Origin: Cadophora sp. MPI-SDFR-AT-0126 | Taxonomy: Eukaryota > Ascomycota > Leotiomycetes > Helotiales > Ploettnerulaceae | Length of the DNA: 64,000 bases | Direction of reading: 5' to 3' | Assembly: GCA_020747065.1 (NCBI GenBank) | Contig: JAGMVK010000003.1 | Location: forward strand, 3,410,001-3,474,000 | Shown: one piece after another, positions 10,311 through 21,708 of the stretch | Numbering within the stretch: the stretch's first letter is position 1 | Layout of the letters: every line of letters begins with the position of its first letter | Position numbers and translations under genes: made by a program | Notes under the pieces: generated by a model | Seen by the model: the letters and a program-made list of their open reading frames with translations, nothing else | Database searches by the model: none | Told to the model about the DNA's origin: nothing

Positions 10311-13057
10311 TCACAATCCCGACCATAAGAAATCCTGATCTAGTGACACGCTTTCTACAAGTTCTCCCACATGGATTTTGAATTCCCCAGCTTCGCACTT
10401 CCACATCTTCGTTGGCTCGTCCCAGAAGCTGAAGGCATATCTGTCCTTCAGCGTAATTTTGACCTTCTCAGACGCTCCAGCAGCGACGCCAATCTTCGCG
10501 AACCCCTTCAATTCTCTCTGTGGTCGCGAGACAGAACAAGCGACATCTTCGACGTAAATTTGAACAACTTCTGAACCGTCGACAGCCCCAGTATTCGAGA
10601 CGACCGCCTCAACAGTAAGCTCTCCATCTTCGGGTAAACCAGTTGCGTTAGAGCGACTGATCTTGAGGGACGAAATCTCGAAGCTCGTGTAACTCAGTCC
10701 GAATCCGAACGGCCACTGTAGAGTTCTCGGTGTCCACTCATGTCTATAGCCCAGACCAAGTCCTTCGCCGCAAGTCATCTCCCAACTCCCCTTAGCAGTC
10801 TCCGTGGCGGGGTAGTGAGGATACGACGGAGAGTCCTTGAGTGTCTTTGGCCATGAGACAGCGAGTTTTCCGCTTGGTGATGCTTCACCGTATAAAATCT
10901 CAGCCAATGCAGAACCGCCTTCTTGGCCGAGGAAATGTGCATTGACAACAGCATCGACATCTTCGACGAAATCTTGAACGTCGATAGGATTGCCACAGCT
11001 CAGGATGAGTACACTACGTCGACTGGCGGCAGCGACAGCTTTGATCATTTTGACTTGACTTTGCGGTAGCGACATGTCTTGAGCGTCGAAACCCTCAGAT
11101 TCGTGCTCCGGTGTTCGACCAGCGAAGATCAGCGTCACGTCCGCATCTTTGGCGACGCTGACTGCTTCAGCGATAGCGTCGTCGTCGGAGTATTCTTCCA
11201 TGTAGCAGAGCATGGCTGAGTGGATTATTGGCTCTCCGGTGGCAAAAGATGGCTTATGTGGTTGTACGATCAGGTCGACGAAGTATGGGACGCCGGCTGT
11301 CATTTGGACTTGTGCCAATACCTCGAGGTTCTTGGGTCGGAAGAGGAAGTCTTCGACTTCAATGCCGACCATTGTTTTCTGTGCGACCTGGTGTACTGTT
11401 AGTTTAGATATTCAAAGCGCCATACTTGACAAACCTCTTTGCCATTGACTTTCACCAAGCATGTCCCCGTCGTTCGTGCACCAATGGTGTGAAGGCCAGT
11501 AGATTTTGGGATGACTGTTGTGGAGATTTCGTAATGGAAGGCTTCGGGTTTCAAACCTTCCCTCAGTCGACCAAACATTACAGCTGCTGGAGCTGGGTGT
11601 ATCTCATCGATGACAGGTTCATTAGATCCGTTGTTGAAGTAGCGAACGTTGATACCATTGCTTCCATCGCGTGCGAAGATCTGCTCGACTGGAATCGTGG
11701 GAATGGCATTATGCACTTTGACGCCGTTTGCTGCTTGAACATTTTCAGGGCTTGTTGAAAGTGCTCGAATGCTGTCCAGGGGCAGCTGTGTATACTGTGG
11801 TGGGGCAGCTGCGCTTCCTCCTCCCGAAATTGATGGATTCGTAGCTTGGGCCCCAACGACTGCCACACGCTGAGTTTTCCGGAGTGGTAGGACGGACTTT
11901 CGGTTCTGAAGCAAAACGATCCCTTCTGTAGCAACTCGTCTCGCTAACAGATTGGCCTCTTCGTCGATGAGTGATATTTCTTCTGCCTCCGAATAGCTTT
12001 CCTTCGTATGCTTGATCAAATCCAATACTTTTGCCGCGCGCTGATTCAGGACTGAGATATCAAGTTCGCCGCGTTGAATCTTTTCAAGAATGAGGGAGCT
12101 TCTGTGAATGGTCGGACCTGGCATTTCAAGATCAAGACCAGCATTAAGGGCCGGTACGCCGGAACGAGTTCCATACCAATCGGACATGACTGTTCCATCG
12201 TACGCCCACTCGCCGCGAAGCAGGTCTTTGATAAGTTTTGGATTCTCACTGCAAAACAGTCCATCGACTTTGTTGTATCTATTTTGAGTTAGTACGGATA
12301 GTCTTGAAATCTTGAGTTTGCACTCACGCTGTCATAATTGCTGCTGGCTTAGACTTCCGGAGCATTACTTGCCATGCAGCAAGGTAGATTTCTCGCATCG
12401 TCCGCCCATCTAGATTCTCAGCGACATTGTGAAATCTTCTCTTCGTCTCGCTCTCGTTTCCAACAAAGTGCTTAGGACAAGTAGCTACTCCTCCAGCTTG
12501 AATAGCATTGACCAAGGAAGCCGCAAGTTCGCCTGCAAGAAGTGGATCTTCGCTGAAACTTTCGAAATTTCTACCACCGCGGGGATCGCGATGGAGATTC
12601 AACACGGGTCCGAGGAGAACTTGTGCGGATTTTGATTTGGCTTGAAGTGCGAGTTTGGTTCCGACTTGGCTGAGCAGGTCGACATTCCATGTTGCGCCCA
12701 TGCATGTTGCGCTTGGGAAACAGAGTGTTGGTGTTTGGAAATGTTCTGAACCTTTGACACCCGTGATGGTATCGACGACCTAGTCATGAGTTAGCAGAGC
12801 AATTGCTTGAGAATAACGTGATGCGACAGTACCCTTAATGGTGGGACACCGAGGCGACGTATGCCGTTAGTATGTGTGAAATTAGCTCCTGAGAGAATGT
12901 CGAGTTTTTCTTCCAATGTCAAATCATCCACTGATCGATCAAAAGAAGGAGCTGGTAAATCGTCTACATCTACCACCGTCTCTTGAACATTGTGCTTCGA
13001 AATGTCATCTCCCAAGGACAATGGTAACTCAACGGTGGTGGTCACTACTTGGCTCAT
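10311..13057 (-). CDS. Beta-glucosidase, GH3 with PA14 insert, intracellular
   Basis: Hydrolyses terminal beta-linked glucose (possibly xylose) from glycosides. Exons are 13057-12833, 12779-12328, 12278-11435 and 11387-10311; introns are 47-53 bp, with a TACTAAC branch site in intron 2 and an unusual GTTTGT donor in intron 3. The product is 865 aa, as usual for this subfamily. Order: GH3 N-terminal barrel with LNLHRDPRGGRNFESFSEDP and KHFVGNESE; nucleophile Asp259 in TVMSDWYG; GH3 C-terminal alpha/beta domain interrupted near residues 400-540 by a PA14-like module (TIGARTTGTCLVKVNGKE); then fibronectin-III-like end. No signal peptide is present (MSQVVTTTVELPLSLGDD), so the enzyme is likely cytosolic. 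It is divergent from the regulator at 13564 and shares a motif-rich promoter with it. Confidence 0.94.
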
Positions 13058-13203
13058 CTTGGACAATTGAAAGGAAAGCAGTTGCAAAGCGAAGGATGAC
13101 CGTATGACAGTGTAGGATGTTGCGCGTGGTGAGGGAGAGTTCCACGAACAAAAGTTGTCTGATATACAAACGCTCCGTATCTGATGGTCTTTCTCATATT
13201 GAC

Positions 13204-13507
13204 GTCCACTCTTTCGGCACTCGCATGCACCAAGTCGCCAAGGTTCCGTCCACCTTCACAAGGCCCAGCGACTCAGAGCCACGAAGTCCAACCAAGATCA
13301 CTCATGGCAAAAGTGGACTTTCTCGAACAAGTGGACGCGAACGTAGGGGCTTTTAGCTTCACTCGCTTCAAGTGATGGCCCGGAGAATGCGAGCGCTGCC
13401 ACTGGGCCCACCGGGACTTCATGCACCCCTCTTCAACCCACTTCAATTCGACCCGAAAGCTAATGGACTTTCCACTCCACTGGGTCTTAATATCTTTACA
13501 GTCCACT
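13204..13507. promoter_or_regulatory. GTCCACT motifs in shared GH3/regulator promoter
   Basis: Four exact copies of GTCCACT on either strand start at 13204(+), 13312(-), 13330(-) and 13501(+). Variants GTCCACC (13248), TTCCACT (13470), CTCCACT (13475, 13510) fill the gaps. The array lies between the divergent GH3 and regulator genes, so it could control both, including autoregulation. Its right edge reaches into a stretch that is open in frame with the regulator, which argues that this stretch is promoter or leader and that translation starts at 13564. Confidence 0.65.
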
Positions 13508-13563
13508 ACCTCCACTACCTCCACATCCTCAACGGTCAACACCTCTCAAACTCCCCAGCAAGC

Positions 13564-15852
13564 ATGCTTCCCTCCACACTGAGATCAACACACAACGTGT
13601 CAGGCCCAAGTCCAAGCCTAGGTCTGTTAGGCAAAGACTTCTGTTGCAATCGTTGTCCGAAAAGGTTTAGTCGTAGCGAGAACTTGAGGCGACATGTGGC
13701 GACCCATGATTCTGTGGGAAAATACCGCTGCGTTGTTTGCGACAAACGCTTCACTAGAAGTGATCTCTTGAAGAGACACAGGAAGAATCACGAGAGGAGT
13801 CCTACTGCACAATCTTTAAATCCTCTAGAGCAACAGGTCCTGCCCAATACTTTCGATTCGCAAAGAGTGGTCCCCGAATTTGCGAGCTCAGATGTAATCG
13901 ACGATGAAAATCATGATGGTAGTCAGCTGCAGCAGGACCCTGTTGACATGCCTTTCGATACGTTCATGACGAATGAAGATATCTCCGGACTCAATCTAGG
14001 AGCTTTCGACGGAGATATTGCATGGACGCTGGACTTCGCTTACTCGCATCCGTTCATGGACTCGTTTACCGCCGACCTCCTCACTCCTTCCAGTACCGGC
14101 AATGTCGAAGTCGGCAATTTCGAATCGTCGAATGTTGCTTCTGATGAAGCTGGCGAGTGGCCGGATCGGATGAGTAGACCAACTAGTCCCAAAAGACGAA
14201 AATCCGAGAAAACGCATCATGTCCCAAGGAATTGGCATGCTACAATTGCAGAAGCGCAGCTTGAAATGGCGAGACGTAGGATAAGCGATGTCGCGCTGAG
14301 CAGTATCGAGCCGGAAACAAGAGCTGGTGTGCTGGATTTCTTGAGTTTGCCGACTTCGCCCTACTCTGGTAACAAGGATTTAGAGACATTCCCTCCGTCC
14401 GAGGTTCTCGACTATTTCCTGCTCTTGTACTTCAGGCATATTCATGAGCGGTTCCCCGTCATCCATTTGCCGACGTTGCAACTATCCAGGATCTCTCCGT
14501 TTCTGTTGATGGCGCTGCTTCTCGCTGGCTCGAGCCATTCGAAAGCCAATGACGGTTGCTTCACAAGGGTCTTCTACGATCATTTTCGAGTTGCGTTAAT
14601 GCGTAAAATTGAGGCTGACAGTCGGTTCGTGAGTACCTGTATCTTGTATCGAATCGCTACTTATTCTAACGAGTTTTAGTTGCGCTCGGTAGACAACATA
14701 TTCGCACTTCTTCTCATTTGTCTCGCAGGGACTTGGAGTGGTGGTAGAGAAGCATATGAATTTGCCGAAGGATTTCGGGGGGTATTAGTCACCACAAGTA
14801 GAAGATGCCGGCTACTCGACGGTCGGCCCATTACCCTGGAGAGCGAAACACGCGAGGGGTACAGTGTCCTCGACCAGATATGGCAATCATGGATAGAAGC
14901 TGAAAGACGGAAGAGGCTTGGTATGGCAATATATGTACGTCCCAATCCAGCCGGCGTTGAAAAAAAAAAAAAAAAAAAAAAAATAAGCTAACATGACCAG
15001 CTTTATGACTGTCAATATCCAGGACTGTTCAACAACCAACCATACATTAGCAAAGCCGAAACAGCGAATAGCATATTCCCTTGCTCTCGCGTATACTGGG
15101 AAGCAAAGACAAGCGTGTCCTGGAAAATGCTAATCGGCCCCGCCAATATGCCTCCCTCAACATTCTACATCCACGCCCTGAACAGTTGTCTCCTACCCCC
15201 TGGCGTCGTCTCCGTCCACGGTCTGGACGAGTTCGGGAAGATTGTCCTTCTATACGCTATCCATACACATATCTTCGAATGGCGTCAAGCAATCTCTATG
15301 CTCATCCCGAATGGCTCGGCCAATCCATTCGGAAGTTTCAGTTTCAGCATCGGTCCTGGTTTGGAGGAAAGGAAAGGCTGGCTGCTTGCAAATCTGAAGA
15401 ACTGGCATACCTACCACTATAGCCCGAGTGTTGAGCCAGCAGCTGCGATATTATATCACCTTGGCTTCGTGACTCTGGAGGTCAGTCTCTCGGACTTGCA
15501 TCTCGCCGCTGGTCGAACTGGAAATCGCGCAGAAGGAGCAGTAGCTGAGCAATCTCTTCGTCTATGGGCAAATGGCGAGAGCGCAGAGTCCACAATGTCG
15601 CATGTACGACAAGGATTCGAAGTCACTCATGCGGCGTTGCAGTCTGGTGCGATGCATAGCTCTTTCGAGATTATCATGAGCTTGTTTACGGGGGGACTTG
15701 TGTGCTGGGCTTACTCCAAGTTTCATCGAGCGGGACCGCATGAGGATTGCGTTGAGCATATGAGGAAGGCGGCGCAGACGCTGCGGGAGCTTGCCTCGTG
15801 GCGAATCTCTTCGCTTTTTGGGGTTATTCTCAATGAATTCGAAAGCGTTTGA
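13564..15852 (+). CDS. C2H2 zinc-finger regulator with Fungal_trans domain
   Basis: Probable DNA-binding regulator of the adjacent glycoside cluster, acting in the nucleus. Exons are 13564-14628, 14680-14934 and 15001-15852; introns are 51 and 66 bp, the second containing 24 consecutive A. Counting from the ATG at 13564 the protein has 723 residues. Two tandem C2H2 fingers span about residues 26-76, with zinc ligands C28, C31, H44, H48 and C56, C59, H72, H76 and contact helices RSENLRR and RSDLLKR. A Fungal_trans-like domain begins near FLLLYFRHIHERFPVIHLPT and continues through exons 2 and 3. An in-frame ATG at 13375 would add 63 residues; I prefer 13564 because promoter motifs fill the interval. 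The target genes are inferred from position and shared motifs. Confidence 0.88.
14960..14983. repeat. Poly-A run inside regulator intron 2, 24 A
   Basis: 24 consecutive A lie inside the 66 bp intron, immediately before the branch-like GCTAAC and the CAG acceptor at 15000. Slippage here would change intron length but not the protein. Confidence 0.9.
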
Positions 15853-17256
15853 GTGAGTTGACCTCAGCTTCTCGGTTATAAAAGGGGCATCACATGCAGC
15901 CAGAAGCTGGAATCTGAAGGTCACATTTCAGCGGCGTCGGGCTGCAACAAGTCTCGATATCTGGAAGTCTTGTCCATCTATGTCAGAATCTTGAATATGT
16001 CATGTAATACGACTCCTTACCGGTATCTCGGACTCACGTTCCCGAGATTTACCGGCACTTTGACTTGTGATTCATATCACGTCTTGTTGATGGAGTTTGC
16101 GATCTTTTGCGCACCTTGTTGTCTATGCCCTTTGGGCTGGCTCTGAATGATTAAGACGATGTGGATGAGCAGCGACTAATACCTAATCAGCTGATAGCAC
16201 TGATACCAAGGAGGAGGACCAGGAAGTTCTCATTTCGCCCGACGGTTTGAATACGGAAATGAGAATTGAAGCCAGGGACGAGACTCAGCAGAAAGATCTA
16301 AACAGCCCTGACGACGAAGGTGAGAACTTGATATCATGGCATCGCCAAAACGGCCAGGCAGAGAATCGGAACCAGAACTACAGTCATCCCATAGGAGTCA
16401 ATATTTCCTATGGACGGCTAGATTTTCAGGATATCCTCGATCAACTCTTGCTCGTAGTCGTGAGAATCTGTGTTGTCGGTAATTTTTACCAATTTTAATC
16501 TATTTCAAGTTCTACTTACTGAAAAGTTCCAGGCTGTGGCTCCCAGTGAATGAATATTGATCTAAGCATTGCCGTGGCCGCTTCCCAACTTGCAGTGTTG
16601 TGAAGAGAGGTCAGGTTGTGGACCGAGTTTTTTTGGATTGTATATGTTATCTGTAGCCATGACTGTATCAGCACAAATGGCTACATAGAGCATGGGAAAC
16701 AAAGATCTTGAATTTGTACCAATGTCGAAATATGAAGCTCGAAATTCGAAGCATTTTTATTGACTCGTGTTCGGCTTTACCGGAACGATTCCGTTCGACC
16801 ACGCCTTACCCTCGAGCCTGTAGAACTGCCCCTTCCCCTGCCCTGCTTTTATCTCAATGAATAACCCATGCATCCGATCATCCCGAGACGGGATAAATGC
16901 AAAGCTTAAGCAGGTCCAAGCAATGCCACATTTCCACGTCGTCCAGTCCAGTCCCCACATATCAAAGTCTTGGCTGACGCAACGCGAATTAACAGCACGA
17001 GAATATTGGACAAGCGAGGATCATCTAAACTGGAAGAATACAAACGCCACTCTTCCCTGGCAGGAACCGAACATCAATGATGATGATTATGGATCTCATA
17101 TCATGGAAGCTATGTCCTTTGACCTGGTCAGTACATGTGGTTCCTGTAAATTATTTATAAAGGAAGTGGAAGGTAAGGAGCTGTGAGTTTGTCCTTTTTC
17201 TATTCCTGGCCCAGAAGTATATCCCAACCTCAACTTCATTCACATCATTCCTCAAG
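15853..17256. other. Intergenic region with TATA of phosphatase gene
   Basis: 1.4 kb between the regulator and the phosphatase-family gene. TATTTATAA at 17152-17160 lies 97 bp before the ATG at 17257 and is a credible TATA box. An acidic plus-strand frame at about 16200-16498 and a 109-codon frame at 16857-17186 exist, but neither resembles a known protein and the second overlaps the promoter, so I do not call them as genes. Confidence 0.5.
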
Positions 17257-18683
17257 ATGTACTCCTCTGCCCTCACAGTCGTTTCTCTGGCCCTCTTCTC
17301 TAGAGTTGCACACGCACATTCTCCAAACGCCTATCACTTCAACCCCCTCGAGCATCTCGCCGGCGTCACTCCACCATTCGACCCCCTCGACCCCCCTCTC
17401 GATCCCTCTCCTCCCCAAGGTTGCAATGTAACAAGAGCAGCATATTTGATTAGACACGCCGCTATCTATGCGAACGACTTCGATTATGAATCCTACATCT
17501 CTCCATTCGTATCCAAACTCTCAAACACAACCGTCGAGTGGAGCAAAATCCCCACGCTCTCCTTCCTCTCAACATGGCAGATCCCGTTTACCGATGCCGA
17601 GCAAGAGATGTTGACGCGAAGCGGAAAACTCGAAGCCACGAGACTGGGCGTGGATATTGCGCAAAGATATCAGGCGTTGAGGACGCCGAAGAAGATCTGG
17701 AGCTCGACGGCTGAGAGGACGGTGAAGAGCGCGAAAGCGTTGGCGGTGGGCTTGGCGGATGATGAGAAGGATGTGAGCGTTGTGCAGATTTATGAGGGGG
17801 AGGAGGATGGTGCGGATTCGTTGACGCCGTATGAGAGTTGTCCAGCGTATAGCTCGTCGGCGGGGAGTGATCAGTCTTCTGTTTGTGCCCCAATTGCCAA
17901 AAGAAAAACTACATATGTTCTGACCTATACATGTAGGAATTCCTAAACAAATACGCCGCACCCCCAGCAGCACGCTTCAACTCCTTCGCCCCAGCCTTCA
18001 ATTTCACGCCCAAGGACATCTACGCCATGTCCCTCCTCTGCGGCTACGAGACCGTAATCCGCGGCTCCTCCCCCTTCTGCTCCCTCGACCTCCTCTCCCC
18101 CAACGAGTGGCTCGGCTTTGAATACACAAACGACATAATGTATCATTACAACACCGGCTACGGCTCCCCTGTCTCAGGCGCCGTCGGATTCCCCTGGGCA
18201 AACGCCACCTTCCACACTCTCATGTCCTCACAAAATAACATGTCGAACGCTACGACTGATCAAGACCTGTACATCTCTTTCACGCACCGCGAACTCCCGC
18301 CCACGGTCCTTGTTGCGTTAGGACTCTTCAATAACAGCGCATTCTCTGGCGCGAACAACATCAATGGGACGATGCCCAGTGACAGGATAAACCATCGTCG
18401 AGCTTGGAAATCAAGTCATATCCTTCCATTTCTAACGAATATCGCCGTGGAGAAGATGGAATGCGAGAGTTTTGGGTTTGATACGGGAACGTATTATAGG
18501 GTGTTGGTTAATGATAGCCCACAGAGTTTGGACGGGTGTTCGGGTGGGCCGGGGGAGAGCTGTGAGGAGGGGGACATGAGTATGTGGTTGCAGGGGAGGG
18601 CGGAAGTCGTGGGGGACTTTGGGCAGATGTGCGGTGTGGACTATGGGAATAGTACAGATGTGCTGAGTATCTACAGCAAGTAG
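17257..18683 (+). CDS. Secreted histidine acid phosphatase-family protein, atypical active site
   Basis: Fold of the branch-2 histidine phosphatases (phytases, acid phosphatases), normally releasing phosphate from organic esters outside the cell. Two exons, 17257-17880 and 17937-18683, are joined by a 56 bp intron with a GTTTGT donor; the product is 456 aa. A signal peptide is evident (MYSSALTVVSLALFSRVAHA), and there are many N-glycosylation sequons. The nucleophile motif, usually RHGxRxP, reads RHAAIYAN at residues 66-73: the His is kept but the Gly and the second Arg are lost. The proton-donor motif HD reads HRE at 325-327. The family call is firm from overall layout (AAYLIRHA, FTPKDIYAMSLLCGYE, SFTHRELPPT); the catalytic activity is uncertain. 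I believe a fungal subfamily shares these changes, which I could not check. Confidence 0.82.
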
Positions 18684-19272
18684 TATAATGGTTGTACGTA
18701 ATGAATACATCATGGCACGGCTGCTGGAATGCCAATTGTGTATTTGGCGCTCGGCTTTATCTACTGCCTTAACGTACCATCCCCGGTCAGTCCCTTCCCA
18801 CTCGAAACCCGTGAGAAAACAATTTGATGCGTGATGGGCATGGTAATTAGCACGACTCATAAAATCACTCATCGCACACGAGTAGAACAAATCATCAAAA
18901 TCACAAAATTTCATCCATTATGTCCAATCCGGAACTTCCATTTCACGATCTCGGTTGTTCTCTGTTGTGTAAATACAAGTCCGCATCCTCGAATTATTCC
19001 CTGCACACCCACCTCCATGCTTGAAAATACAAAAGAAAAAGAAAAACTCCCATTCTTACTGTAAATGCTTATTCCAAAATTTTCCAAATTTTCAAATGCG
19101 GCGCCGAGAATATGCAACATTCATTCAAAGCACTTGGCTCCTACCGCCAAGAAAAGAGAAGTGGACACAAAGGAAAGCAACGAAAGAAAGAAATATGCTC
19201 GCTTTTTGAACTCCCGCTTATCCACACGAGCACTATACACACCTCAGATCCATCTCACTACCAAGCTTAAGA
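18684..19272. other. Intergenic, convergent 3' ends
   Basis: 589 bp between the convergent phosphatase-family gene and the pheromone receptor gene, AT-rich, presumably two 3' UTRs. No further structure seen. Confidence 0.6.
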
Positions 19273-21708
19273 TTAAGCAGAACCAGAAGCAGAACCCTCA
19301 GCCCTCTCCTCGTTAATCTCTAAACTCCTCGTCACCACCACACCTCCAATTCTCTTGTCCTGATCACCGCGCTGAGCATGAACAGGATCATGCATACCTA
19401 ACTCCTGATGCACTATATCAGCGTATACCCGCGTCTGGTTTTGCTTCTTTGGGGTTGTAGAGGAGATAGAGGCAGAGGTGGGATTGGAGTTGGAGGTGGG
19501 ATTAGACTTGGGGGTGGATGCAGCGGTGAATTCTCGACGTTCTCGCTCGCGATAGGCGCGTGTGCCTAGTTTGGGGGAGTGGGGGTCGATGGAGTCTTCG
19601 TTGTTGGTGGTGGAGGGGATGGAGGCGATGGACGGTTTGAGAGGATGAGTGTGGGTTTTGGTGTGAGAAGGAGAATGGTTTGCAGTGTGAGCCTTTGAGT
19701 TTGTGTCGAAAATGGAGCTTGGCTGTTGGACAGACGTGGGTGCAGATGGAGAAGACCAGATACTCGTGTAAACAGTCGTATGACTTGGAACGGATGACGT
19801 GCGATGCGGCCAGTTGGCTGTATTTGAGTTTGAGATTTGGGCTTCGATGTCTTTTTCATCATTGGTGGTGATGTGCCGGGAGCTGATGATGCTCATTTCG
19901 GCTTGCTCTCCTGAGTTTGACTTTGTCTTAGACGCTGACTTGGAAGATGACGATTTCAACGCGAATACGTTGAAAGGGAAATTCAGCTGCGTCCTGAACA
20001 GCGAGAATGCACCTCTGTGGATACTACTTTGTAGCGGCGTGGTCGAGCTTGGCGTCTGTGGCTGCGCCGGCGTTTGTGAATAGCTTGCAGAAATTGGCGA
20101 GATACTCGACCCTTCATATTGGAATTGAGATGGAGCAGGTGTGATTGCGTCGTTGGAATGGGTTCGATTGTGTTGTGAGAGACAGGCAGTGGGTATGTGA
20201 TGCGTTGGACCGGGACTTGAGGTCGATTTGTGGAGAGAAGAGGCGTTTGTCGAGGTGCTTGTGGGGATGTGTGAAAGGGTAGCTGTATTATTGGAGAATG
20301 TTCCCAGTGAACCTTTTCGAGATGCGGTGGTACTTCTGGTGAGGTTGTTAGAACAAGCTCTGTCATATGGAAGCTTGTATGTGCGACAAGAAGGTTAAGT
20401 GAAGTAGAGAAGAAAGTGAACAAACATACCTATCAACCAATGTCGCCCCAGTGACTTGACTATCCTTCCTGCTACCCCCATCAAAATACTTCATCGCCTT
20501 GCCCACTAAATCAAACTGGCTCTTCAAGCTACCCCTTGAGCTCATAGTATTAAGCAACGTCTCCCTCGCCCTTCTCTCCTCCCTGCTCAGCCTCAAACTC
20601 GGCCAGATCTTGCCGGCACCACACTTTACCAATACCTCCCTATAAGTATCAATTGCATCATCATTGAATCCGAAGAATGCGAACATGACTGCACTGCCCC
20701 CGACGCCTGCCCAACCTGCCCATTGTAGACTCGGTTGCATGCCGGTGTGCAGGAAGAGGACGGGTGACCAGGTCGCAGGGTTGTGGACTCGTGACCAGGA
20801 GTAGGGGACGAATTTGGTTGGGATGGCGTAGAAGATGAACAGTGTTTGGACGGGGAGGTAGATCACAATGGTGAGGACTGAGATCAGGACCAGCTTGATG
20901 AACTTGCGAGGAGCAAGACCTGAGCCGGTGGATGTTAGGGCGGCGGAGATCGTTTTGCGGTGGCGGTAGAGCCGGAAGAACATGAGTCCTATGATGGATG
21001 TCAGTCAAGTACTCTTCAATGAAGTTGTGATGTTCGTCAAAGATCAAGAATGTCATGGAAGGGAAGGGGACTTGGAAAGAGAAGAAGAAACTTACCAGCA
21101 TAGTAGACATTCAGTAAAGTGAACATCGGACACCACATGATGATAATGACCAACATCGGCCACGAATTATCCAGCTGATCCGCACATCCCCAGACAGGGA
21201 TAATCATATATCTGCCAGCCTGCACGATATAATGCAACGCCATCATCATGACCGGTACAAACCAGCAGAACATCACATCCCCAATGACCTTCCTCCGTCT
21301 CTGAGCCTTACTCGGATTCAACACCGCATGCTCCGTATCCAGCGCATCAGCCAGACCTTTTGTCAGACAACAGAGCGAGGTTGCGAGAGCCATGGTGATG
21401 GGAAAGCGGAGCAAAACCTCGATGTCGCAGAGGCCGTAGCCCATCCACCATTTTGTCCAGTCGTCGGACGGCCAGAGGATTCCGTTGACGAGCGCCATGA
21501 GGTTGATGATTATGATGACGGCCATCATGCTGCAGGCGGCGATGTTCTTGACGCGGTAGAAGGATCGGAGAGGGAGGTAGGTGATGATGAGGGCGAGGCC
21601 AGCGAACAGGGGAAGGGCGATGGAGTTGGCTCTATTGGCGACTTCGTCTGGCATGATGAAGTCGGTCACTTGAATTGTGACGCTGGGTGCGACGTCTGTG
21701 TTCTCCAT
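19273..21708 (-). CDS. STE3-type pheromone receptor (a-factor-like receptor, GPCR)
   Basis: Seven-TM plasma-membrane receptor for the lipopeptide mating pheromone, signalling through a heterotrimeric G protein. Exons are 21708-21096, 20988-20430 and 20359-19273, with introns of 107 and 70 bp; 752 aa. The first exon gives an extracellular N-terminus (IMPDEVANRANSIALPLFAG) and TM1-5, including GYGLCDIEVLLRFPITMALATS and GRYMIIPVWGC. Exon 2 supplies TM6-7 (FIKLVLISVLTIVIYLPVQT). Exon 3 is a long Ser/Thr/Pro-rich cytoplasmic tail of about 360 residues, containing GAFSLFRTQLNFPFNVF near its middle, typical of filamentous fungal members. The acceptor of intron 2 was chosen because it keeps the tail open to 19273; the earlier acceptor leads to a shorter frame that lacks the conserved tail piece. 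It is the counterpart of Neurospora pre-1. Confidence 0.9.

Noticed and set aside
16200..16498. Acidic plus-strand frame after the regulator gene, possibly an extra exon
   Set aside because: Regulator protein ends in a typical way at 15852, no convincing junction links the two, and no family is recognised.
20370..20423. Alternative acceptor for pheromone receptor exon 3
   Set aside because: It leads into a frame that stops at 19983 and loses the conserved tail sequence; the acceptor at 20360 keeps the frame open to 19273.
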